This document shows, piece after piece, positions 1 to 5,375 of a stretch of DNA of 8,117 bases. The notes beneath the pieces are model-generated. The model saw nothing but the letters and a program-made list of their open reading frames with translations, was not told the origin of the DNA and made no database searches. How positions within the stretch are numbered: the first letter of the stretch is position 1; every line of letters starts with the position of its first letter. The position numbers and the translations under genes are program-made. Source of the DNA: Patescibacteria group bacterium UBA2193 (GTDB lineage: Bacteria; Patescibacteriota; Minisyncoccia; Moranbacterales; DUUL01); contig DCVH01000071.1 of the NCBI GenBank assembly GCA_002327335.1, forward strand, positions 1-8,117, in the 5' to 3' direction.

Positions 1-102
1 GTGGGCTTCAATTTTTCACTCCTCCGTCGTGAAGGCTTTTGTTTAATGATACTATAAAAATAAAAACACTTCAACTCTTAAATATTTTTTTGTAATAATT
101 TT

Positions 103-108
103 TATATT
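103..108 (+). promoter_or_regulatory. Possible -10 box for the VOC gene
   Basis: TATATT at 103-108 matches the bacterial -10 consensus at five of six bases. No convincing -35 is seen at the right distance (80-85 is all A/T). Transcription from it would start near 115, exactly where the inverted repeat 115-145 begins. In such A/T-rich DNA a match like this can be chance. Confidence 0.3.
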
Positions 109-114
109 AGAACG

Positions 115-145
115 GTATTAATAATTAAATGCTAATTATTAATAC
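115..145 (+). promoter_or_regulatory. Perfect 13-bp inverted repeat ahead of the VOC gene
   Basis: GTATTAATAATTA (115-127) and TAATTATTAATAC (133-145) are perfect reverse complements around a 5-base loop, AATGC. The loop contains an ATG (129-131) in frame with the VOC gene. The repeat ends 7 bases before the ATG at 153. It could be an operator bound by a dimeric regulator, since it would cover the +1 region if the -10 at 103-108 is real, or an RNA hairpin at the 5' end of the message. The sequence alone cannot distinguish these. It argues for 153 rather than 129 as the start codon. Confidence 0.55.
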
Positions 146-152
146 TAAAAAT

Positions 153-539
153 ATGAACAATCGAGTAATTCATTTTGATCTTTATGCTGACGACCCGATG
201 CGAGCTTCTAAATTTTACAGCGAAGCTTTCGGGTGGGAGTTCAAAAAATGGGAAGGCGAGGGCATGGATTATTGGCTCATTATGACGGGACCAAAAACTG
301 AGCCAGGAATAGACGGTGGAATGTCGAAGCGAGAAAAGGAGTGGGCAAATAATATTTCTAATGGTGCAGTCACAATTGGCGTGGATGATATCGACATGGC
401 TATTTCCAGGGTTGAAAAAGCTGGCGGAGAAATTACCATGAAAAAAATGGCTCTTCCGAAAGTTGGTTGGTTCGCGAGCTTTAAGGATCCGGAAGGCAAT
501 GTTTTGGCTCTAATGCAAACAGATATGGACGCAATATAG
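153..539 (+). CDS. VOC family (glyoxalase/bleomycin-resistance fold) protein
   Basis: A 128-residue single-domain protein of the vicinal oxygen chelate superfamily, resembling the COG3324 group. The usual pattern is visible: a first strand with His7 (NRVIHFDL), then 'DDPMRASKFYSEAFGW' (about 13-28), a 'GGM' turn (55-57), a second half-module 'VDDIDMAISRVEKAGGEI' (about 77-94), and the closing 'DPEGN' turn (112-116). In metal-dependent glyoxalases a Glu ligand follows this turn; here that place is Ala119, so metal-dependent catalysis is doubtful and the substrate is unknown. I chose the ATG at 153 because family members begin 'MNNRV.H' and the in-frame ATG at 129 lies inside a hairpin loop; neither has a Shine-Dalgarno. 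It is probably cytoplasmic, and is a lone gene bounded by the terminator at 559-593. Confidence 0.88.
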   Translation: MNNRVIHFDLYADDPMRASKFYSEAFGWEFKKWEGEGMDYWLIMTGPKTEPGIDGGMSKREKEWANNISNGAVTIGVDDIDMAISRVEKAGGEITMKKMALPKVGWFASFKDPEGNVLALMQTDMDAI

Positions 540-558
540 ATAGAAGGCGTCAGGCGAC

Positions 559-593
559 AAAAAGAACCAACTATAGTGTTGAGTTCTTTTTTT
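559..593 (+). terminator. Intrinsic terminator after the VOC gene
   Basis: AAAAAGAAC-CAAC (559-571) pairs with GTTG-A-GTTCTTTTT (578-591) around a 6-base loop, with one bulged A at 582, and runs into seven Ts (587-593). It begins 20 bases after the VOC stop codon and closes that unit. Confidence 0.8.
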
Positions 594-594
594 A

Positions 595-623
595 TTGGTT
601 TTTATTTTTAAAATTGGTATAAT
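595..623 (+). promoter_or_regulatory. Extended -10 promoter for the 759-1508 gene pair
   Basis: TATAAT at 618-623 is a perfect -10 and is preceded by TGG (615-617), the extended -10 arrangement. TTGGTT at 595-600 lies exactly 17 bases upstream and matches the first half of the -35 consensus. It begins just after the VOC terminator. Transcription would start near 630, giving a leader of about 130 nt that includes the hairpin repeat at 690-726. Confidence 0.65.
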
Positions 624-689
624 TGATTTATTGAAATCTGCAGAGAACTGGATTATCAATCGAGTTGGGAATGATAGGAAGAGGAATTC

Positions 690-726
690 ACCCTCCCCTT
701 GGTCCCCTCCCATCGAGGGAGGGGAG
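690..726. repeat. C-rich hairpin repeat (REP-like), copy 1
   Basis: ACCCTCCCC (690-698) is followed by the hairpin CCCCTCCC (704-711) / GGGAGGGG (717-724) with a 5-base loop ATCGA, a very G/C-rich stem in an A/T-rich region. There is no T-run, so it is not a classical terminator. A second element at 5272-5328 has the same outline: an ACCYWCCCYTT entry and a closing GGGAGGGGA. I read both as members of a dispersed extragenic palindromic repeat family; genome-wide copy number is needed to confirm. Here it sits inside the leader of the gene at 759. Confidence 0.55.
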
Positions 727-758
727 AAGAGAAGAATAAAAATTTAAAATAAAAAAAT

Positions 759-1205
759 ATGAAAAAAATAAAATATATTTTCTTTGGTGTTTTTGCAGGG
801 CTGATCTCTTTGATTTTCATTATCGGGGTCATCTTTTTTATCTCCATAAAAAAAGAAAAAGATTTTCCAAAAAGAGTTATTAGTAATTTTGCTGAATGCG
901 CGGGGATTGGAAATCCGATATTAGAAACCTATCCACGTCAATGTATTGCCAATGGAAAAAGTTTCACAGAAGTTATTTTTCCAAAGCCATCTATGACTGA
1001 AGCAGAAGCACGATTGATTGCCGAAAAAGAATGCATTAAGGGCGGGGAGGCGTTGGAAGTGGGAATGTATAACGATGGTTCAAAAACTTGGTGGTTTGAT
1101 GCAAATCTGAACGCTGTGCAGGAAGGATGCAATCCCGCTTGCGTGGTGAGTGAAGAAACAAAAACCGCCGAAATTAATTGGCGATGCACAGGATTGAAAC
1201 AGTAA
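759..1205 (+). CDS. Exported, membrane-anchored cysteine-rich small protein
   Basis: This 148-residue protein has a positively charged start (MKKIK) and one hydrophobic segment, about 7-30, acting as an uncleaved signal-anchor, so the rest should face outward. Two modules follow. Residues 43-72 carry 'NFAECAGIGNP' and 'ETYPRQC', a short cysteine-paired motif I know from many Patescibacteria exterior proteins. Residues 82-145 carry 'AEARLIAEKECI', 'SKTWWFDANL', 'GCNPACVV' and 'AEINWRCTG'. Its six cysteines (47, 62, 92, 124, 128, 143) all fall on the exported side and could form three disulfides. The function is unknown. No Shine-Dalgarno precedes the ATG. The stop is 6 bases before the next gene, so the two are probably one operon driven from 595-623. 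Confidence 0.85.
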   Translation: MKKIKYIFFGVFAGLISLIFIIGVIFFISIKKEKDFPKRVISNFAECAGIGNPILETYPRQCIANGKSFTEVIFPKPSMTEAEARLIAEKECIKGGEALEVGMYNDGSKTWWFDANLNAVQEGCNPACVVSEETKTAEINWRCTGLKQ

Positions 1206-1211
1206 ATAAAA

Positions 1212-1508
1212 ATGGAGACAAATAATCAATTGTTTATCGGAATTATAATTTTTTTCTTGGCAATAAACTTGCTGGCGTTTTTTGTGATGATGGCGGACAA
1301 GGTTAAATCGCGGAAAAGAAATGCGGAAAGGATTTCAGAAGGGATGTTGTTTTTTATGGCGACAGTTTTTGGTAGCATCGGAGTTTATCTTGGAATGTTC
1401 GCTTTTAGACACAAAACTCAGAAATGGTATTTTTTGTTGGGAATTCCAATGCTGATAATTCAGAACAGTGCATTTTTGTATCTGATTTATCTTCTATTAA
1501 GAGGATAG
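1212..1508 (+). CDS. DUF1294 family small membrane protein
   Basis: A 98-residue integral membrane protein of the DUF1294 (COG3326) family. The family pattern is clear: a first helix about 7-27 ending 'NLLAFFVMMADKVKSRKRNAERISE', where the basic 'DK' stretch is typical; a glycine-rich second helix about 44-63 (FGSIGVYLGM); then the hallmark 'FRHKTQKWYFLLGIP' (about 65-79) and a final helix to residue 96. Length matches the family. No function is established for it; it has no visible enzyme motif. It begins 6 bases after the preceding gene, with no Shine-Dalgarno, so it may depend on translation of that gene. No clear terminator follows within 1509-1567. Confidence 0.88.
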   Translation: METNNQLFIGIIIFFLAINLLAFFVMMADKVKSRKRNAERISEGMLFFMATVFGSIGVYLGMFAFRHKTQKWYFLLGIPMLIIQNSAFLYLIYLLLRG

Positions 1509-1567
1509 TTTGTTATTTCCAAAAGTGCTTAAAAATTATAGAATAATTTAAATACAATAATATCTTA

Positions 1568-1612
1568 GTTGAAAAGTGGTTCAGGAAACCAATTCGACGG
1601 AGACAAGAAAAA
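1568..1612 (+). promoter_or_regulatory. Hairpin leader with Shine-Dalgarno, copy A
   Basis: GTTGAA (1568-1573) pairs with TTCGAC (1593-1598), including one G-T pair. Inside this, TGGTT (1577-1581) pairs with AACCA (1587-1591) around the loop CAGGA. The purine-rich GGAGA (1599-1603) begins directly after the stem and lies 9 bases before the ATG at 1613. A closely similar element stands before the gene at 7944. Possible -10 boxes, TACAAT (1553-1558) or TAATAT (1558-1563), would start the message at or near the hairpin. Confidence 0.6.
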
Positions 1613-3433
1613 ATGAAAAACAAAAAAATAACATTAATATTAATTTCGGTGATTGTCTTGTTGGTTCTGGTGATTGTTTTCTTTGGCATTGCAATCTATC
1701 GTGCTAAAAATATTAGTCATGAAGATGCGATGAAAAATCAGGAAATCTCAAAAGAAAGAGGCGTAGCTTCAAAAGTTGTTTTTGAAGTGGCGCCGGAACT
1801 TGGCTGTGCTCAAGGATGGAGTGAATACCGACAAGATGTTTTGGGAATCGAATTTTGTTATCCGGAAGAATGGGGCACCCCGACCACAAATCCTGTTGAA
1901 AACATTACGCGTATTTCAAACATGACCGAAACCTTTAACGCCCAAAACACATTTTATGAAAATGCACTTAATGTTATTTTCGAAAAAAACGATAAGGTAC
2001 GTTTGAAGATTTTTAATGATCAATATAATGGAATGGGACAAGAAAACACCAACGCCCCATATATTTATTATGAATCTGGTTCGACAGATGATGTTGTTTT
2101 GTTGAAAAATGGTGGCAGTATTTGTGACTACAGGATTGGATATAATTATCGATATAATCCTGAGATGAGAAGTGATGTCCTCAGCGTGATTTATTCTGAT
2201 TGTTCGAATGGGATCAGAACTGTTTTGACGGAAGACGAAGAATTTTTTGACTTTAACAATATTGGGACACTTTATACGTATGACTTGAGATTGCTTTCTT
2301 TTAAGAAGCTTGCTAATGGATATTTCGATAATGTTCTGGTGAGCCGTTCAGTTGACAGGGCGAGTCAGATAAAAGAAGAATTGGCGACAATAGATGATTT
2401 TTTTAATGGGAGAAAAACCACAAAAGTCGAAGGGGGAGTTCCAGCGAAAACCAAAGAACAATTTAATCAAGAGCAAAAGGAGTTTGAAATGTTTATTAAT
2501 TCCATTGTTGCTTTCAAGCCAGTCCCAGAATCAAAAGCTGAGTTTAAGCAAATTCCCAATGAAGATCCAAACATCACAACCATTCGCAAGTATTATTGGT
2601 TGATTGAGACTGGAATGATTGATAATGCCTATGCAATGTATGAAGACAAAGTGACAACAAGCAAGGAGGGATTCAAGAAGTGGTATTGGAACACTCTTAA
2701 GGCAGAGCCTTTCGATTTCAAAAAGATAGAAGGGAATACTTACGAATTTTACGTGAGATACCAAGATCACAATTCACCAGAGAAAAAATTTCGTGTCACT
2801 ATGGAGGTTTCTGGTGATATCATAAAAACGAAATTTATCGAGGAGTATTTGAGCGAGGTGGTGGCTTTTAGTAACATGAATTCTTATGCAGCGAAAAGAG
2901 GGGATAAAAATTATTTAATTTTAAATAAAAATGGTAAAGAAATAATTGTTGATCAAGGAGAGGCTGATTACAATGAATCCTATGACAATATTGGTGGTGT
3001 GAAATATTTTCATGATCCAAAATTTTCTCCAAATGGAAATTATTTAACTTACTCAATGACTGGGTGGGAATGGATGGTCGGATATATCTATGATATTAAA
3101 AATGATAAAAAGATTGAAGGAACAGCGGCAGCAGACTTAGGCAGCACTTCTCAGTTTGATTTCACGGCAGATGAAAAGAATTTCTATATGTGCTCAAGTG
3201 CTGGAATGGCAAGTGGTCCAGGAGGGAAAATTTATTCAGTGCCAGGATTTAACGTTGAATATGACGTGCTAACTGATCCAAGGAATGATAAGTTCATGAC
3301 GGTCATTTGTTCTTATGACAAAAATAATAATTCAATATTGTTCTCACTGGGCGAGTATATGGAAAGAGATTCTGTTCAAACGGACAAAACGGAAAAGATA
3401 GAATACGACCTTGGAGCGAAAAAGGTGAAGTAA
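1613..3433 (+). CDS. Large membrane-anchored exterior protein, multidomain
   Basis: A 606-residue protein of unknown function. A signal-anchor helix spans about 7-29 (MKNKK, then an Ile/Val/Leu run); the remainder should be outside. Three regions can be proposed. (1) About 60-300 starts with 'GWSEYRQDVLGIEFCYPEEWG', the 'F.YP..W' opening of PsbP/DUF-type beta domains common in lipoproteins. (2) About 318-412, 'ITTIRKYYWLIETGMIDNAYAMY' through 'VTMEVSGDIIKTKFIEEY', looks like an NTF2-like fold. (3) About 415-605 has 'DPKFSPNGNYLTYS' and similar TolB/WD40-like beta-propeller phrases. Cysteines are at 65, 82, 171, 197, 527 and 566. These domain calls rest on pattern only. Start: ATG 1613, with GGAGA 9 bases upstream behind a hairpin. 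guaB follows after a 36-base gap without a terminator. Confidence 0.85.
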   Translation: MKNKKITLILISVIVLLVLVIVFFGIAIYRAKNISHEDAMKNQEISKERGVASKVVFEVAPELGCAQGWSEYRQDVLGIEFCYPEEWGTPTTNPVENITRISNMTETFNAQNTFYENALNVIFEKNDKVRLKIFNDQYNGMGQENTNAPYIYYESGSTDDVVLLKNGGSICDYRIGYNYRYNPEMRSDVLSVIYSDCSNGIRTVLTEDEEFFDFNNIGTLYTYDLRLLSFKKLANGYFDNVLVSRSVDRASQIKEELATIDDFFNGRKTTKVEGGVPAKTKEQFNQEQKEFEMFINSIVAFKPVPESKAEFKQIPNEDPNITTIRKYYWLIETGMIDNAYAMYEDKVTTSKEGFKKWYWNTLKAEPFDFKKIEGNTYEFYVRYQDHNSPEKKFRVTMEVSGDIIKTKFIEEYLSEVVAFSNMNSYAAKRGDKNYLILNKNGKEIIVDQGEADYNESYDNIGGVKYFHDPKFSPNGNYLTYSMTGWEWMVGYIYDIKNDKKIEGTAAADLGSTSQFDFTADEKNFYMCSSAGMASGPGGKIYSVPGFNVEYDVLTDPRNDKFMTVICSYDKNNNSILFSLGEYMERDSVQTDKTEKIEYDLGAKKVK

Positions 3434-3452
3434 TCCTATCAATTTATTAATA

Positions 3453-3469
3453 AGTAATTGAAAATTACT
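3453..3469 (+). promoter_or_regulatory. 7-bp palindrome touching the guaB start codon
   Basis: AGTAATT (3453-3459) and AATTACT (3463-3469) are perfect reverse complements with a GAA loop, and the guaB ATG begins at the next base. It may be a regulator site or a hairpin limiting ribosome access. It is short and all A/T-rich, so chance is not excluded. The alternative TTG start (3458) would lie within its left arm. Confidence 0.35.
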
Positions 3470-4930
3470 ATGCAAGAGTCACTAACATTTGACGATGTTT
3501 TACTAGTTCCACAGTATTCTGAAATTTTACCGAAAGACACAAACACAGAAAGCAAATTTTCTAGAAATATTCCATTGAAGTCGCCAATTGTGAGTTCTCC
3601 AATGGACACGGTAACCGAACATCGTATGGCAATTGCCATGGCGCTTGAAGGAGGAATTGGGATCATTCATAAGAATCTTTCTCCTGAGAAACAAGCCGAA
3701 GAAGTGATTCTTGTTAAGCGGTTTGAAAATGGATTTGTTCATAATCCAGTCACTGTTTCCCCAGGCGACACCATTGACCTTGTCCATTCTATTTCAGTCG
3801 AAAAGGGATATAGGAAAATTCCTGTGGTAGATAGCAACGCAAAATTGCTGGGGCTCATCACGGAGGTTGATTATTTTTGGCCAAATGATAGGGCGTTGTT
3901 GGCGCGAGATGTGATGATAAAAATTGAGGATCTAGTTATTGCTTCTTCCGATATTTCTTTGTTGAAAGCAAATAATATTATCATCAAAGAAAAACTTTCT
4001 ATTCTTTGCCTCGTTAATAAGAAGGGCGGGTTGGTTTCTATTGTTACAAGGAAAGACTTGGAAAAGAATAATGAATTTCCTCGTGCTAATAAAGATTCGC
4101 ACAAAAGATTGTATGTTGGTGCAGCTATTGGCGTGGGGAATGAATCGCTTGAACGAGCCAGGATGTTGGCGGCTGCAGGAGTTGATGTTTTGGTGGTCGA
4201 TACTGCACATGGTCATTCCAAGGGCGTTATTAATATGGTGAAGATTCTCAAGAAAGACAGGCAAATAAAAGGAGTGGATGTTGTGGCGGGGAATGTTGCG
4301 ACTAGGGAGGCAGTGAAAGCCTTGGTTGATGCCGGAGTTGATGGAATTAAAATTGGAATAGGTCCAGGATCAATTTGCACAACTCGTGTTGTGGCTGGCA
4401 TCGGGGTTCCTCAATTGAGTGCAGTTATGGAATCTGCGAAAGGGAAAGGCAATAAGGGAGTGGCTATAATCGCAGACGGTGGAATAAAATATTCTGGCGA
4501 CGTGGTGAAGGCGTTGGCTGCGGGGGCAGATTCAGTGATGATCGGAAGTCTTTTGGCTGGAGCAGAAGAATCTCCCGGAGCAACGGAATTTGTTGGAGGT
4601 AAGATGTATAAAACATATCGAGGCATGGGGTCTCTTGGGGCCATGAGCAAGGGGTCGAAAGATCGCTATGGGCAGGCGGATATAAAAGATGTTGATAAAT
4701 TTGTGCCGGAAGGGATAGAGGGAAAAACTTCTTACAGGGGACCGGTGGATAAGATAATATATCAATTAATTGGTGGACTTCGAAGTGGCATGGGTTATAT
4801 TGGGGCTAAGACAATCAAAGATCTTCATAGAAAAGCAAAATTTGTCAAAATCAGTTCTGCTGGATTAAAAGAAAGTCATCCCCATGACGTGATCATAACA
4901 AAGGAGGCCCCTAATTATCCGATGGAATAA
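3470..4930 (+). CDS. guaB: IMP dehydrogenase
   Basis: Oxidises IMP to XMP with NAD+, the committed step to guanine nucleotides; cytoplasmic, usually a tetramer or octamer. All 486 residues align with the family by eye. The N-terminal barrel part is 'LTFDDVLLVP' (5-14) and 'SSPMDTVTE' (42-50). A CBS-domain pair occupies about 88-200. The barrel resumes with 'VVDTAHGHS' (242-250), the K+-binding/catalytic loop 'GIGPGSICTTR' with Cys303 (296-306), and 'IADGGIKYSGD' (334-344). The mobile flap 'SKDRYGQ' carries the Arg399-Tyr400 dyad. The conserved end 'ESHPHDV' is at 468-474. It looks fully active. I chose ATG 3470, giving MQESLTFDD; a TTG at 3458 is the alternative. Neither has a Shine-Dalgarno. 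No other purine genes are in the window. Confidence 0.97.
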   Translation: MQESLTFDDVLLVPQYSEILPKDTNTESKFSRNIPLKSPIVSSPMDTVTEHRMAIAMALEGGIGIIHKNLSPEKQAEEVILVKRFENGFVHNPVTVSPGDTIDLVHSISVEKGYRKIPVVDSNAKLLGLITEVDYFWPNDRALLARDVMIKIEDLVIASSDISLLKANNIIIKEKLSILCLVNKKGGLVSIVTRKDLEKNNEFPRANKDSHKRLYVGAAIGVGNESLERARMLAAAGVDVLVVDTAHGHSKGVINMVKILKKDRQIKGVDVVAGNVATREAVKALVDAGVDGIKIGIGPGSICTTRVVAGIGVPQLSAVMESAKGKGNKGVAIIADGGIKYSGDVVKALAAGADSVMIGSLLAGAEESPGATEFVGGKMYKTYRGMGSLGAMSKGSKDRYGQADIKDVDKFVPEGIEGKTSYRGPVDKIIYQLIGGLRSGMGYIGAKTIKDLHRKAKFVKISSAGLKESHPHDVIITKEAPNYPME

Positions 4931-4948
4931 CCTTGAAAAAATATGAAT

Positions 4949-4977
4949 TTGACAAAAATCTTTAAAAGTGTTAGAAA
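4949..4977 (+). promoter_or_regulatory. Promoter of the orphan 215-nt unit
   Basis: A perfect -35 box TTGACA (4949-4954) is followed, after exactly 17 bases, by TAGAAA (4972-4977), which matches the -10 consensus at four of six bases. It lies 19 bases after the guaB stop. Transcription would start near 4984 and run to the terminator at 5169-5198. Confidence 0.5.
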
Positions 4978-5006
4978 ATAAGGGTAGTTAAATTTTAGAA
5001 AACATT

Positions 5007-5147
5007 ATGCGTGAGCGTAATTATCAGTTGAATATGAATCATGAAACTGTCAAAGGAAACGGTTGTCTTTTCGCGTCTCCAATCGACAAAAAAATTCTGT
5101 TTAGCTGGAATTACCCAAAGCATATCTTTTTATATAAAATAATTTAA
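5007..5147 (+). CDS. 46-codon ORF or small RNA gene between guaB and the acetyltransferase
   Basis: Between guaB and the acetyltransferase lie about 445 bases without a recognisable gene. Inside is an ATG-started ORF of 46 residues (begins MRERNYQLN, ends KHIFLYKII) with one Cys, no signal peptide and no family I recognise. It has no Shine-Dalgarno. A promoter (4949-4977) and a strong terminator (5169-5198) frame it, so a discrete transcript of roughly 215 nt (about 4984-5198) is well supported, whatever it carries. It could equally be a small non-coding RNA: GCGTGAGCG (5009-5017) is partly complementary to TTACACGCT (5151-5159), as in a closing stem. Coding is uncertain. Confidence 0.3.
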   Translation: MRERNYQLNMNHETVKGNGCLFASPIDKKILFSWNYPKHIFLYKII

Positions 5148-5168
5148 ATTTTACACGCTTCTTTGGAT

Positions 5169-5198
5169 AAACCCGGCTGAACAAAAGCCGGGTTTTTT
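5169..5198 (+). terminator. Strong intrinsic terminator, nested in an outer stem
   Basis: AAACCCGGCT (5169-5178) pairs perfectly with AGCCGGGTTT (5186-5195) around a 7-base loop, followed by six Ts (5193-5198). An outer pair, ACACGCT (5153-5159) with AGCGTGT (5204-5210), encloses it and has its own T-run (5210-5215), giving a second, nested stop. It terminates the unit that starts near 4984 and any read-through from guaB. Confidence 0.9.
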
Positions 5199-5271
5199 GT
5201 TTGAGCGTGTTTTTTAACAATTTAAGAGCAGGAAAGGAGGAGTGTTGTAGGAAGAAAGTTTTTTTGTAATA

Positions 5272-5328
5272 ACCTACCCTTCACATCTGCCACTGGCAAA
5301 TGTGAATCCCTTACAATAAGGGAGGGGA
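5272..5328. repeat. Double-hairpin extragenic repeat, copy 2
   Basis: After ACCTACCCT (5272-5280) comes a hairpin: TTCACAT (5280-5286) and TGCC (5288-5291) pair with GGCA (5295-5298) and ATGTGAA (5300-5306) across one C/A mismatch, loop ACT. A second hairpin follows at once: TCCCTTA (5307-5313) with TAAGGGA (5317-5323), loop CAA. The element closes with GGGAGGGGA (5320-5328), as does the one at 690-726. It has no T-run and no ORF. I read it as a REP/MITE-like dispersed element; it lies between the terminator at 5169-5198 and the acetyltransferase. The bases 5211-5271 hold nothing else I can identify. Confidence 0.55.
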
Positions 5329-5362
5329 AAAACAGGGAATAAAAACAAATTTCTAAAAAATT

Positions 5363-5368
5363 AAGGAG
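5363..5368 (+). promoter_or_regulatory. Shine-Dalgarno that fixes the acetyltransferase start
   Basis: AAGGAG at 5363-5368 is the only full-strength Shine-Dalgarno in the window. It lies 7 bases from the ATG at 5376 but only 1 base from the in-frame ATG at 5370, so 5376 must be the start. Confidence 0.8.
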
Positions 5369-5375
5369 AATGATT

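Noticed and set aside
1..11. Possible start of a divergent minus-strand gene: TTG at 11-9 with GGAGG (25-21) 9 bases upstream
   Set aside because: Only three codons lie in the window, and the start would be the rare TTG. The Shine-Dalgarno-like sequence is suggestive but cannot be tested here.
1..57. An open + strand frame ending TAA at 55-57, perhaps the tail of an upstream gene
   Set aside because: Eighteen codons with no recognisable motif are too few to support a gene.
938..1189. Minus-strand ORF inside the exported protein gene (and similar minus-strand ORFs throughout, for example 3932-4264 and 7464-7775)
   Set aside because: All overlap well-supported + strand genes, have no family resemblance and read like antisense shadows.
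1533..1549. AAATTAT / ATAATTT inverted repeat (loop AGA) between the DUF1294 gene and the hairpin leader
   Set aside because: It is purely A/T, short and without a T-run; it may be part of an operator, but there is nothing to separate it from chance.
3458..3469. TTG start for guaB four codons upstream
   Set aside because: It is a weaker start codon inside a palindrome arm; the ATG at 3470 gives the usual distance to 'LTFDDVLL'.
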